From Metabacillus lacus (GTDB lineage Bacteria > Bacillota > Bacilli > Bacillales > Bacillaceae), in contig NZ_WKKI01000009.1 in the NCBI RefSeq assembly GCF_009674805.1, positions 1 through 64,000 of the forward strand: a stretch of 64,000 nucleotides of DNA, read 5' to 3'. Every line of letters begins with the position of its first letter. Within the stretch, counting starts at the first letter, position 1. The notes beneath the pieces were generated by a model. That model was not told where the DNA came from. It saw only the letters and a list, made by a program, of their open reading frames with translations, and did no database searches. Of the stretch, positions 45,274-55,229 are shown one piece after another. A program made the translations under genes and the position numbers.

Positions 45274-46155
45274 CTTTCATCCTCCAGTCAAGCCATGTTG
45301 AAAGAATAATCATAGCTTAACTGGGCGTATATGTGGTGAAAAAAGTGTTCATTTTTAGTTAGCAGAAACTGTTGAATTTAGTTTAGCAGTTACAATTAGA
45401 TGAATTACCGCCTGATGAAGAACTATATAGTAGTTTTAAAGATAAATGGATTAGTTTTAAAAGCTGGTTTATTTCTAATGAAAGAGAAAGCGATGTATAT
45501 TACTTAGAAAAACAAACTATGGAAATGATAAGGAAGATTTCAAAAATGGCACAACAAGCTTCGGAAAGACAAAGATATGTAAAAAGTAGAAAAACTGATT
45601 TTTTGCATTTAGCGAATATGGTAGGTGAATTTGATGATATAGAAAAATCGAATCATCTATTTTCTTTGTTATTTGGGATAGAGAAAACGAGACATATTAA
45701 AATTAAAGACTTAAAAGAAAGTGATAGTACGCAAAAAAGCATATGGGATTTTCCGCCTAGTTCTATTGTGCTCAAAGCAAGAAAAGAAACTGAGCGAGCT
45801 GCTGTTAAAAGGCAAGTAGTAAATAAAAATAATAAGGAAAGAAAAGAGTTAATGGAAGAGTACAAAAAGCAAAAAGAAAAAGAAGAAAATTTAGAGAAAG
45901 AACTAGTAAATAAAAAGCAATTTAAAATTAATGAATTGGAATTTGTACAACCATATCAAAGAACTTTATTACTTAATTGGATAGGTAAAGCTATGGCAAA
46001 CAAAAGTCCAAATGATAATACATACTTCGGTAAAACGGAAAATGGATATGAATTTATGATAATAAAGAAAACTGAAGATAAGGTCACTCTAGCTTCCTCG
46101 GATGGAACACTAACAATGCCTGATTATGAGTTTGTTTTTGAGGAGCTGAAATAAA

Positions 46156-47325
46156 GTGAAAGCCTACGATGAAAATTTTATCAGTTGTATAGAGGCATTA
46201 TTTGATAATTTTTGGATTCTCCGTAAAGAAAAAGAAGACCTATATTATCTGATAAGAGAATATGAGAATGAACTTAGAACTTATTTTAATAAAAATTTTC
46301 ATTTCAGACTTGTAATAAAACCAGAGTTTGTAAAGCTTGAAAAAATTATTGTGGATTATAAAGATTGGATGAAAATCGAATCTTTTAGAGATACTAAGGA
46401 TTTTGTATTGTTCTTTTGTTTATTAGCGTTTTTAGATGATAAGGTGGATGCCCAATTTACATTAGAGGATATATGTGACAGCATAGTTTCGTATTACCCT
46501 AATGACCATATTATTTGGACTGAAAATGAAGGTTATAATAATAGGCTAACGCTTATTAGGGTAATTCGATTCGCTATTAATAAAAATCTTATGTTCGTGG
46601 TAGACAGGGACCTAGATGGTTTTAAAGGAAATGCTAGTCATGCAGTTCTTTTTCAAGGAACCATAATGATTAAATATTTTATGAGAAATTTAGCATACGA
46701 CCTTGAAACTGCCAATTCATTTAAAGATATTATTGAATTACACGCGAATGAGGAAAAAGATTTAGGGGTAGAACGAAAACATCGTATTTATAGAAAACTG
46801 TTCATTGAACCAGTTATATACGAGGATGAAGTTTATGATGATGAGTTCGCATATCTAAAACAATATGCTTATTCTATTAAAGACCATGTAGATAAATATA
46901 GTGATTTTCAATATGAACAATACAAGTCAACGGTATTATTAACAAGACAAGAGGATAAGGCAGATGTTACCAAAGTATTGTTTCCAGAGGAAAAGAAAAA
47001 CGTCTCTAAATTAGCTATACAATTTGCTACAGTTCTTCGTAATAAAGTTGAGGAAGAAGAATTTGTTCAAGATTCAAAAGGAAGAGTAGAGCTCACAAAC
47101 ATTGACTTTACTAATATTTTGAAAGATGTAAAAAGTGCATATCAGATTTATTGGACTACAAATCAGAAAAAAGCAACGATTGATTCTATAGTAAAAGAAT
47201 TGATTGATTATTTAACAGAATGGAACCTATGCAAAGTAATAGATGAATATAATCTTATCATTCTAGATACTCTGGGTAGAGTTGAAGGTAAATATGAGTT
47301 TGAGGGTGAAACCGGTGAAAAATAG
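46156..47325 (+). CDS. jetB: JetB of type II Wadjet (DUF2398/TIGR02678)
   Basis: A 389-residue, mainly helical protein; features such as FVLFFCLLAFLDDKVDAQFT fit the DUF2398 family. In Wadjet, JetB is the KITE/MukE-like subunit bound to JetA and JetC. It starts at a GTG just after jetA's stop (AGGAGCTG upstream) and overlaps jetC by 11 nt. Intact. With jetA broken and the IS opposite in direction, its transcription is uncertain. Confidence 0.85.
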   Translation: MKAYDENFISCIEALFDNFWILRKEKEDLYYLIREYENELRTYFNKNFHFRLVIKPEFVKLEKIIVDYKDWMKIESFRDTKDFVLFFCLLAFLDDKVDAQFTLEDICDSIVSYYPNDHIIWTENEGYNNRLTLIRVIRFAINKNLMFVVDRDLDGFKGNASHAVLFQGTIMIKYFMRNLAYDLETANSFKDIIELHANEEKDLGVERKHRIYRKLFIEPVIYEDEVYDDEFAYLKQYAYSIKDHVDKYSDFQYEQYKSTVLLTRQEDKADVTKVLFPEEKKNVSKLAIQFATVLRNKVEEEEFVQDSKGRVELTNIDFTNILKDVKSAYQIYWTTNQKKATIDSIVKELIDYLTEWNLCKVIDEYNLIILDTLGRVEGKYEFEGETGEK

Positions 47326-50300
47326 ATGGGAATTATCAAGAATAGGAATATTTAATTATTGGTATTACGGTTATCAAGAGTTCCATTTTAAAGATGGGAG
47401 ATTATTGTTAAGAGGACAAAATGGTTCTGGTAAAAGTGTGACGATGCAAAGTGTAATTACGTTCCTTTTAGATGGAAATAAGCATCCATCGAGGCTTGAC
47501 CCGTTTGGTTCAAAAGATAGAAAAATGCGAGATTATTTGTTAGGTGAAAAACATGTTTCTAAAATTGAGGAGCGCATTGGCTACCTTTTTTTAGAATATC
47601 ATAAACCTGGCACAAATCAGTATATGACAACTGGATTCGGTCTAGAAGCAAAAAAAGATGCTACTAGTTTACATTCGGAATGGGGATTTGTCATTTATAA
47701 TCCATTTAAAAGAATTGGTGACGGCGAAAACGATTTAAAATTATATAAAGAAGAAAAAATAAACGGGAAGTTGGAACAAATCCCTTTAATACAGTCAGAT
47801 TTTAAAAAAGAATTAGGGTTGGATGGCGAGGTCGCTTCAGGGCAAGAAGAATATCAGGAATTAATCAATAAGCATGTTTTTGGTTTTCCAGATATCGAGG
47901 GCTTAAAAAAGTTCACATGGTTACTAGTACAGTTAAAAAGCCCGAAATTATCGAAATCATTTAACCCAAGTACGGTTTGTGAGATTCTTACAAATTCTTT
48001 ACCAGAGCTAAGTGAAGAGGAACTAACTCCTTTGACTGATACTATTGAGTCTCTTGATTATATCGAAAAAGAGATTCTTGAAACAGAGAGAGATTTGAAA
48101 TCAATTTCTAAGTTAAATAAAGCATATGATAATTATAATTCAGTGGTTCTTTTAGAAAAATCACATTACTACCTAGAAGCAAAAAAAGAACTTGATAAAA
48201 TCCAAAAGTTAAAAAAAGAGAAAGAAAAAGAATTATCAGATGTTGAAACTTCACTTTCAAATACTACAACTTCAATTAAACAAATTAAAATCGAACTAGA
48301 AGCTTTAAAAAGTGAAGAAAAATCTCTAAAAAATGAAGATGTTTTTACTTTGAAAGAAGAGGAAGTAACAGTTCGAGATAATATTAAAACCTATCAGAAT
48401 GAATATTCGGAAAAAAATAATCGCTTAGAAAACAAGAAAAAAGAAGAGCGTGATATAAAATCCAAAATAAATGATTTAGATTATGAGCATTCGAACTTAC
48501 AAAAAGAAATGAAAACTGTCATAGAAGAATTAGATTATTTTGGTGGAGAGACTAAGTTACAACATCACGAAAATCTTTCAGCGCATTTTCTAAGGCAAAT
48601 TGAGGATTCTGATTACGATTTTACATTGTGGGAAAATCAAATGAACTCGTATCATGATATTTTGAAAAAAATAAAAGTGAAACTGGATGCACATCAAAAG
48701 CTAATACAAGACAGAGATAATATCAATAATCAAATTTTGCAACTTGAAAAAACTATAGAAAAAGAAAATAAAGAACAGAACCGATTGGGAGACATTGTAG
48801 ACGAGAAAAGAGCAGAGCTGCAAGACGATATTGATGAATGGTTTTCTTTGATAGAATTGCTTGATTTCTCAGAATCAGAAAAACAAAACATCATTAGGTT
48901 AATAATGGGCTTGTATGAAACTGTATCAGCAGATGAAATTAAAGAGATAGTAGATACCAAGTATAGCCAGGTTAAAGAACAAATTTCAAGTGATTTATTC
49001 AACTTAAATAATGAGAGTAATGATGCAAAAATAAAATTAGAAGAACTAAAAGAACAAAAAGAAAAATTAATAAATCAACCAGATATTGAGCCAGAGTGGC
49101 ACAAAGATAAAGAAGAAGCACTGTTATATTTAGATGAATCAAAGATTCCATTTCTACCCTTTTACGCAGCAGTAGAATTTAAGGAGAACGTATCACAAGA
49201 AAAAAGAGGTCTATTAGAATCTGTGATATTCGAATCTGGGCTCTTGCAGTCATTGATTGTTCCGGAAAATTATTCAGAGATGGTAAGTCAGCATATCCCT
49301 GTAATAACTCAATTATATAAAAGAGAAGACAATATATTACAATATTTTGAGATTATCGAAGGAAATGGAGTACAGAAAAATGATGTTGCATCTATTTTAG
49401 AAGGAATAAGTATTTTAGAAAATAGTGAAAGCTTTATTTTGGAGTCAGGTCAATATAAGAGTGGATTTATTCATGGACAATCTGCAAATTATGGAGAAGC
49501 AAAGTATATTGGTCAATTAGCTAGAAAAAAGAATAAAGAAAAATACTTAGAAAAACTGGATAATGCCATAATCGAAATATCCAACCAAATAGAAATGTTA
49601 GAAAAAAAGGTAATTCAGGCTAAAAACAAGCAATCAAGTGTTAAAGAAGAATATACAAATTTTCCTATTTTCTCTATATTGCGTTCAGCAGTTGAGGCAA
49701 TTGAAAATAAAATAAAAGAAATAGAAAATATTTATTTGAAGAATTTACAGCAATTAAATGATAATAGTAAAAAATTTATAGAAAAAATTAAAGTTTCTTA
49801 TTCAGAAATAAAAGAAGAAGCAGTAGATATAGAGTTAAATATCGAACTAAATATATTTACAAAAGCAGTAGATTTCATGACTGAGTATAAGGTGAACTTT
49901 GCTAACTTGAAAAACCATTATGATAAATCCATTAGTACAAAAGAGCGGTTGAATGAGCAACAGGCTTTGTCAGACCGTACTCTTGAAGATATAGAAATCC
50001 TTACAGACGAGGTCATAGCAGCCGAACAGAAAAAAGATAAGTTTGTTAAGCGTTTAGAGGATATAGAAAAACAATTGAAAATGAAAAATGCAGATGAGAT
50101 TCTATCCAGAATTGAATATGTTGTTCAGAGGTTAGAAGAGCTCCCCAATACATTGTTCAAGTATGGTCAGGAAGAACAAAAATTAAAGAGTAATCAGGAG
50201 AATATTTTAAACAGTATTAAAAATCAGGTAGATACGTTAGCAACTTGTGAAAAAATTCTTCTTATATGGCAGCAATTGTTTAAAGAAGAGTTAGGATATG

Positions 50301-51544
50301 GTTACTATTCTGATTTAATAAAAGATGATGATGAACAAGATACGATTATTTTAGCGAAGGATATTTATACAAAGCTTAAAGAGGAATTTGGAACTGATAA
50401 CAAATTTTCTAGCATAGAAAATATTAAGCAAAATGCAAAGAATAGACTTGATAGAAATTTCAATGAAGAGTTGGCAATTTTAATTCAATATAATATGTTG
50501 AAAAAAGAAATAATGTCATCTATTCAAGAACCATCGAATCAAAGAGAAGAAGAAAAGATAAGATTAATCAAATCTGTATCTTCACGATATCTTATTGAAT
50601 TAGAATATGAACAACATAAAAGAAATCCGTATGAAGTAGCAGAGAAGTTAGAAAACCATTTGCAAATTCAAAAAGATTTACTAACTGAAAAAGATAAAGA
50701 ACTGTTCGAACAAATAATGATAGATTCTATTGGTGATATCATCAAAAATAAAGTTCAAGACGCTGAGTTTTGGATAAATGAAATGAATTCATTTATGAAG
50801 CGGACGGATAACACAAACGGTTTATTGTTCCAAATAAAGTGGATTCCAAACGGAAAAGATGATAAGGAAGACCATTTGGAACCAAGGAAATTAATGGAAT
50901 ACTTAAAACGTGATTACTCATTACTTAGCCAACCTGAAAAAGATGCTATTTCAAAACATTTTAGGAAGAAAGTTCAATATGCAAAGAATAGAAAGGAAAT
51001 AGACGAACATAAAGAAGAACCTTTATTAACTATTATAAAGTATATCCTTGATTATAGAAGGTGGTTTAGTTTTGAAATCCAATGCAAACTTGGACAAGAA
51101 AACTTAAAGCCGCTAACCAATACAAGATTCAATCAATTTAGTGGTGGCGAGAAAGCTCTTGCGATGTATACACCATTACTATCTGCAGTTCACTCCCGTT
51201 TAAAAGAAGCAAAGGCGGATGCTCCGAGAATAATTTCTCTAGATGAAGCTTTTGCTGGTGTAGATGATAAAAATATTGAACAAATGTTTTCTTTAGTTCA
51301 AAATTTAGATTTTGATTATATTATGAACTCACAAGCATTATGGGGATGTTATCCAAAAGTAGACAGCCTCTCAATCTACGAGCTGCTGAGACCATTGGAT
51401 GCTCCATACGTTGGTGTAGCCAGGTATGAGTGGGATGGAAGAAACAAGGTATATATTCATGAAGATATTCATGTGGAACAAGATGGTTCAGATAATACTG
51501 AATCCAAAAAGGGTATCGAGCAATTAAGTTTACTTGGAGAGTAA
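47315..51544 (+). CDS. jetC: JetC of type II Wadjet (SMC/MukB-like ATPase, TIGR02680)
   Basis: A 1409-residue SMC-like ATPase. Walker A GQNGSGKS (34-41) sits in the N-terminal head; two very long coiled coils (about 270-560 and 760-1120) flank a hinge region near 600-750. The C-terminal head has the signature FSGGEKALAMYTPL and Walker B RIISLDEAFAGVD. JetC loops DNA by extrusion so JetD can cleave small circular plasmids. I start at GTG 47315 after GAGGGTGA; the frame is open to 47282. Intact. Confidence 0.92.
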   Translation: MKNRWELSRIGIFNYWYYGYQEFHFKDGRLLLRGQNGSGKSVTMQSVITFLLDGNKHPSRLDPFGSKDRKMRDYLLGEKHVSKIEERIGYLFLEYHKPGTNQYMTTGFGLEAKKDATSLHSEWGFVIYNPFKRIGDGENDLKLYKEEKINGKLEQIPLIQSDFKKELGLDGEVASGQEEYQELINKHVFGFPDIEGLKKFTWLLVQLKSPKLSKSFNPSTVCEILTNSLPELSEEELTPLTDTIESLDYIEKEILETERDLKSISKLNKAYDNYNSVVLLEKSHYYLEAKKELDKIQKLKKEKEKELSDVETSLSNTTTSIKQIKIELEALKSEEKSLKNEDVFTLKEEEVTVRDNIKTYQNEYSEKNNRLENKKKEERDIKSKINDLDYEHSNLQKEMKTVIEELDYFGGETKLQHHENLSAHFLRQIEDSDYDFTLWENQMNSYHDILKKIKVKLDAHQKLIQDRDNINNQILQLEKTIEKENKEQNRLGDIVDEKRAELQDDIDEWFSLIELLDFSESEKQNIIRLIMGLYETVSADEIKEIVDTKYSQVKEQISSDLFNLNNESNDAKIKLEELKEQKEKLINQPDIEPEWHKDKEEALLYLDESKIPFLPFYAAVEFKENVSQEKRGLLESVIFESGLLQSLIVPENYSEMVSQHIPVITQLYKREDNILQYFEIIEGNGVQKNDVASILEGISILENSESFILESGQYKSGFIHGQSANYGEAKYIGQLARKKNKEKYLEKLDNAIIEISNQIEMLEKKVIQAKNKQSSVKEEYTNFPIFSILRSAVEAIENKIKEIENIYLKNLQQLNDNSKKFIEKIKVSYSEIKEEAVDIELNIELNIFTKAVDFMTEYKVNFANLKNHYDKSISTKERLNEQQALSDRTLEDIEILTDEVIAAEQKKDKFVKRLEDIEKQLKMKNADEILSRIEYVVQRLEELPNTLFKYGQEEQKLKSNQENILNSIKNQVDTLATCEKILLIWQQLFKEELGYGYYSDLIKDDDEQDTIILAKDIYTKLKEEFGTDNKFSSIENIKQNAKNRLDRNFNEELAILIQYNMLKKEIMSSIQEPSNQREEEKIRLIKSVSSRYLIELEYEQHKRNPYEVAEKLENHLQIQKDLLTEKDKELFEQIMIDSIGDIIKNKVQDAEFWINEMNSFMKRTDNTNGLLFQIKWIPNGKDDKEDHLEPRKLMEYLKRDYSLLSQPEKDAISKHFRKKVQYAKNRKEIDEHKEEPLLTIIKYILDYRRWFSFEIQCKLGQENLKPLTNTRFNQFSGGEKALAMYTPLLSAVHSRLKEAKADAPRIISLDEAFAGVDDKNIEQMFSLVQNLDFDYIMNSQALWGCYPKVDSLSIYELLRPLDAPYVGVARYEWDGRNKVYIHEDIHVEQDGSDNTESKKGIEQLSLLGE

Positions 51545-51557
51545 AGCAGGTGTTAGA

Positions 51558-52859
51558 GTGGAAAAGCTAGATATTTCATACTTTAAAAAGAAAAAGGGGT
51601 TCCATCCTCTTTTTCTTGAATTTAAAAAGAAATATTCCTCTTACGGTCGCCTCGGAGGAATTATAAAACTAGACAATCCAAGCGATGAAACTAAAGAGGC
51701 ATTATCGGGAATATTGGGTGTTGATGTTAGAAGAGACAAAGAAGTAAAAGTTTCAGTTGTGAAATTTGAAAAAGCTTTGTTAAAAACTATATTCAAAGAT
51801 TTTACTCTTATAGAAATAGTAGAGGCATACTTTGGGGAAGAGTTACGAAGTAAAAAAGAAATACAAGCAGAGAAGGAAGAACAAAAGAGGGTTTACTTCC
51901 AAACATATTATAAATACGCTAAAAATGATTTGGCGAGATATTGGTTGGAAGCGATAATAGAGAAGAACGAATTAACAAAGTATGTTCATAACTATTATGA
52001 AAGAGATAAAAAAGCTCTTTCTTCTATATTGAACAATGTAATTCATGGACTTAATCGGCTTCCGTTAAAAGAATATGAAAGACTGCCTATATTTGCAGCA
52101 ATCACAACTAAAAATCCTCATTACTTTGACATTGGTACTGATAGTGGACGAGTATTGTTAGCTGCACTTCAATTGTATTTAAAAGTTACTGAAGGCAAGT
52201 ATTTTACACAATCTCCAAATTCAGGAGAAATTACAGAAATTCTCGCAAGGTTTAATATTATGAGAGATGATATAAATAATGATGTTACTGTCTTTGGGTT
52301 ACAAGGGTACTATCAAGATGGTTCTACCTCCAATTTATTAAAGTTTGCAATGGAAGAGAATGTTGTAATGAATTTACCTTTAAGAGAAGTAGTGCGTTTA
52401 GGAAAGATATCCGCTTTAAACAATAAAGTGTATGTTATTGAAAATTCAGGTTTATACTCAACGTTAATTGATAAAATTATTGAACAAGAAGTAGAAGTAT
52501 CTATGGTTTGTTCAAGTGGACAATTCAATTTAGCAACATGGAAATTAATTGATAAATTGGTTGATAATAATCATTATATTTATTATTCGGGTGATTTTGA
52601 CCCTGAAGGAATATTGATGGCTAATAAAATTAAAGAGAAATATCCAAATTATGTTCACTATTGGCATTTGGATGTTGCGTCATATAAATCATGTCTGTCG
52701 GATGAAATAATAGTGGAATCCAGATTAAATCAGCTTCTAAATATACAAAACCAAGAAATAGGTCCATTAATTACATCGTTACTAAATACGAAGAGAAGTG
52801 GTTATCAAGAAAGGCTGATGGAGAGTCTATTGGAGGAAATAAAATCGGGTAAGATATAA
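51558..52859 (+). CDS. jetD: JetD of type II Wadjet (TOPRIM nuclease, DUF2399)
   Basis: A 433-residue TOPRIM-fold nuclease. The C-terminal domain (about 285-400) shows VYVIENSGLYS with the catalytic Glu, and YYSGDFDPEGILMA with the Asp-x-Asp metal site, the TOPRIM layout of topoisomerase VI-like JetD. It cuts plasmid DNA held by JetABC. GTG at 51558 chosen for the AGCAGG upstream. Intact; a hairpin follows. Confidence 0.9.
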   Translation: MEKLDISYFKKKKGFHPLFLEFKKKYSSYGRLGGIIKLDNPSDETKEALSGILGVDVRRDKEVKVSVVKFEKALLKTIFKDFTLIEIVEAYFGEELRSKKEIQAEKEEQKRVYFQTYYKYAKNDLARYWLEAIIEKNELTKYVHNYYERDKKALSSILNNVIHGLNRLPLKEYERLPIFAAITTKNPHYFDIGTDSGRVLLAALQLYLKVTEGKYFTQSPNSGEITEILARFNIMRDDINNDVTVFGLQGYYQDGSTSNLLKFAMEENVVMNLPLREVVRLGKISALNNKVYVIENSGLYSTLIDKIIEQEVEVSMVCSSGQFNLATWKLIDKLVDNNHYIYYSGDFDPEGILMANKIKEKYPNYVHYWHLDVASYKSCLSDEIIVESRLNQLLNIQNQEIGPLITSLLNTKRSGYQERLMESLLEEIKSGKI

Positions 52860-52861
52860 AA

Positions 52862-52895
52862 AGGCTAATTCGTTTATTCGAATTAGCCTAAACTT
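52862..52895 (+). terminator. Hairpin terminator after jetD
   Basis: AGGCTAATTCG / CGAATTAGCCT with a short loop, followed by a weak AAACTTT tail. A second T run occurs at 52969-52980. Confidence 0.6.
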
Positions 52896-53012
52896 TAAGA
52901 GGAATTAGTAATAAAGATAATTAGCAACTAACTTTTATCATCAAAAATACTCGTCATCAGAGTGTTTTTGTTTTTTTTTTGAGTACAAATTCTTTCCTTA
53001 ATTCTTGCTGGA

Positions 53013-54578
53013 TTAAGCTTTATGAATTCCGTGCACAATAAATTCGTAAGAATCATTCATCGTTGAGGAATAGAAAAGTTTTACCTCTTGGTTTCTTAAT
53101 TTATTTACAATACTTCCCCTGTTGAAGAGATAAAAACGTTCATTTGAAGGTAAGAGTAATTTACCGTGATTATTCTCTTTGCCAAATGTTTGAGTTTCGG
53201 TGAATATCAAAGAATCAGACAAAAATATAGGCTGACTAAACCCCTGACCGAATGGTTCTAGCAAATGAATATAATTATATATGCTGCTCGCGAAATATTG
53301 TGGCGAACACTCGGTAAAGAAGTGTTTAACAGGCTTAATGGGTCCTTCATGTTGGGCAGCTATTTGCATGCTATAAATGAATTCTTTTATAAACTTTTCG
53401 TGTGGCTTAATAGAAAATCCAGCAGCAGCTTGATGTCCTCCAAATCTAGATAAATGATTTTTACACCGATTTAATGTGTTGATGATTGAAAAAGATGTTC
53501 CATTTACACTTCTGCAAGAACCTGTCCCGTTTTCAGAAATAACAATGGCGGGCTTATGATATTTTTCTGCTATCCTTGATGCCAAAATGCCAATTAAACC
53601 ATGATGGTATTCTCCATATATAATAATAATATTGTTTTTTGAAAGATTATTTTTGACAATCACTCTTTCGCAGGTTTCAAATTGTTCAGCCGTCAGTTGC
53701 TTTCTTTTTTGATTGAAATCAAGAAGGTTTGTAATATCTTTTGGATTTACTGTTTCGTTGGTTAGTATTGCAACCGCATAATTTGGGTCATCAATACGTC
53801 CAAGTGCATTAAATATAGGAGCAATCTGAAAACCGATTGTGCCGCTATTAATCTGGTTTACTTTTAACCTTCTGATTATCTCTCTGAAAACTATTGAAGG
53901 GGCAACATTCATTCGTCTTAATCCCAACTTACAGATTATTCTATTTTCACCTTTTAGAGGCATTAAATCAGCGATAGTACCAAGTGTAGCTAATTCAATA
54001 TACTCTTTTACTTCGCTATCCCAGTTCTGATTTTTTAAGAGGCAAAGAGCGTGAACCAGCTTGAAAGCGACACCAGCACCGCATAGTTCAGGAAATGGAT
54101 ACAGATTATCGTGCCTTTTAGGATTTATAAAAGCGTAACAATTTGGATTTTCCCCTAATATTTCATGATGGTCTGTAACGATGACATCAATGCCTCTTTT
54201 TGCTGCCTCTTCCATAGCCTCATGAGCGGAAGAACCGTTATCCACAGTAATAATAAGTGTAACACCTTTGCTTGCAGCTTCTGAAATCGCATAAGGTGAG
54301 ATTCCATACCCTTCCTCACGTAATGGCAGTCTGTAAGAAACATGAACACCATTCTTTTTTAAATATTTATAAAGAATAGAAGTGGAGGTTATCCCGTCAC
54401 AATCATAATCCCCGAATACCAGAATCTTTTCCTGTTGGTGAATTCCCTTTAAAATTCTATTCCCTGCTTTCTTCATATCATTTAATAGGAAAGGGTCATG
54501 AAGATTATCAAACGATGGGCTGAAAATATTATATAGCTCTTCTGTATTTTCCATACCATGCAGAAACAGATATTGCAT
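53013..54578 (-). CDS. RecJ-like DHH single-strand exonuclease
   Basis: At least 521 residues. Motifs: GDYDCDGITS (metal site), TVDNGS, VTDHHEILG (DHH), and SRFGGHQAAAGFSI (DHHA1), followed by an OB-like C-terminal region; this is the RecJ family, 5'-3' ssDNA exonucleases. RecJ-like sequence continues in frame for 32 codons upstream of the ATG at 54578 (IHWINKDVPFQEHPKKDKII...) up to the TAA of the small gene. There is no ribosome binding site at 54578, while GGAGGGGG lies at the end of the small gene. The real start may be a non-ATG codon (ATA at 54674) or the two genes were once one. An accessory second copy, beside Wadjet. Confidence 0.8.
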   Translation of the reverse strand: MQYLFLHGMENTEELYNIFSPSFDNLHDPFLLNDMKKAGNRILKGIHQQEKILVFGDYDCDGITSTSILYKYLKKNGVHVSYRLPLREEGYGISPYAISEAASKGVTLIITVDNGSSAHEAMEEAAKRGIDVIVTDHHEILGENPNCYAFINPKRHDNLYPFPELCGAGVAFKLVHALCLLKNQNWDSEVKEYIELATLGTIADLMPLKGENRIICKLGLRRMNVAPSIVFREIIRRLKVNQINSGTIGFQIAPIFNALGRIDDPNYAVAILTNETVNPKDITNLLDFNQKRKQLTAEQFETCERVIVKNNLSKNNIIIIYGEYHHGLIGILASRIAEKYHKPAIVISENGTGSCRSVNGTSFSIINTLNRCKNHLSRFGGHQAAAGFSIKPHEKFIKEFIYSMQIAAQHEGPIKPVKHFFTECSPQYFASSIYNYIHLLEPFGQGFSQPIFLSDSLIFTETQTFGKENNHGKLLLPSNERFYLFNRGSIVNKLRNQEVKLFYSSTMNDSYEFIVHGIHKA

Positions 54579-54674
54579 TAGAAGAGGATGACAATAGAAA
54601 TACCTTGAATAGTAAATAATTTTATCTTTCTTTGGATGTTCCTGAAACGGAACATCTTTATTAATCCAATGTAT

Positions 54675-55037
54675 TTAAACCCCCTCCATTGCAGAACTTT
54701 CATATAGCCAAACCCAATCAGTTCCTTCGTAAGCTTTGAGCTTTTTAAAATATCCTGAATCAGGAAGACAATCGGTACAATAATAGGATGCATATAATCC
54801 CTTTAAGCGTTCTTCGCTAATATTATATTTAAATGTTTCTTTCGGTATAGGAAAAGCTTCCCTTTTTAATTCAGCAGGTTTTGATAGGTAAAAAAATAAA
54901 TCAAACTCTTCTTCTTCAACAATAGACATTTCTGGTATGAAGAATAAATGTCCGCTTTTTTTGTGTTTAATAAGGAAGACCTTAAGCTCTAACATGCTTT
55001 TAAACTCTCCCGTTTCCAACATTGTACTTAACTTCAT
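54675..55037 (-). CDS. Small protein of unknown function upstream of RecJ-like gene
   Basis: A 120-residue soluble protein with a CTDC pair (YASYYCTDCLPDSGYF) and an aromatic-rich C-terminus. No family recognised. It is in the same reading frame as the RecJ-like gene and separated from it only by one TAA. AAGGAAGTGATTTG supports the ATG at 55037. It may be a partner subunit, or the two may be translated as a fusion by readthrough; both are guesses. Confidence 0.65.
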   Translation of the reverse strand: MKLSTMLETGEFKSMLELKVFLIKHKKSGHLFFIPEMSIVEEEEFDLFFYLSKPAELKREAFPIPKETFKYNISEERLKGLYASYYCTDCLPDSGYFKKLKAYEGTDWVWLYESSAMEGV

Positions 55038-55229
55038 CAAATCACTTCCTTAACTTTTCTTAATTTCACCCCAATTGTTTCCAGGTATATTTCTTTTTAA
55101 ACGCTGGGAGTAAAATATTTTACAAATTTTCTTTTTTGCTAGCTTGCTAGCCGCATTATAAGAAAGAAATTCTAAACTCGGCGTATAAACACTTTAATTA
55201 CCGGCTAGTCTTTTGGATAAAAAAAGAGG

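Larger units (their letters stand above)
42914..45394. mobile_element. IS21-family insertion sequence (2481 bp)
   Basis: The left end TGTAACCGTCAAGTAG and right end (inverted) TGTAACTGCTAAACTA share TGTAAC and the following TTTCTGC region. The 5-bp duplication ATTAG is at 42909-42913 and 45395-45399. The left end also holds a doubled AGTTT(T)GAACACTTT motif, as expected of IS21 multiple terminal repeats. It carries istA and istB on the minus strand, both intact. The perfect duplication argues for a recent insertion. Confidence 0.93.
42160..46154 (+). pseudogene. jetA: jetA of type II Wadjet (DUF2397), split by an IS21-family insertion
   Basis: Two reading frames, 42160-42913 and 45400-46154, join in frame when the IS (42914-45394) and one ATTAG copy are removed. 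They give one protein of about 502 residues, the normal length for DUF2397/TIGR02677 JetA. The junction reads ...SIPRL-DELPPDEE... without a stop. JetA with JetB is the MukF/kleisin-like part of the Wadjet complex. Currently the 5' half ends three codons into the IS and the 3' half lacks its own start. The GTG at 42160 lies after CCAGAGGTGG. Confidence 0.9.
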
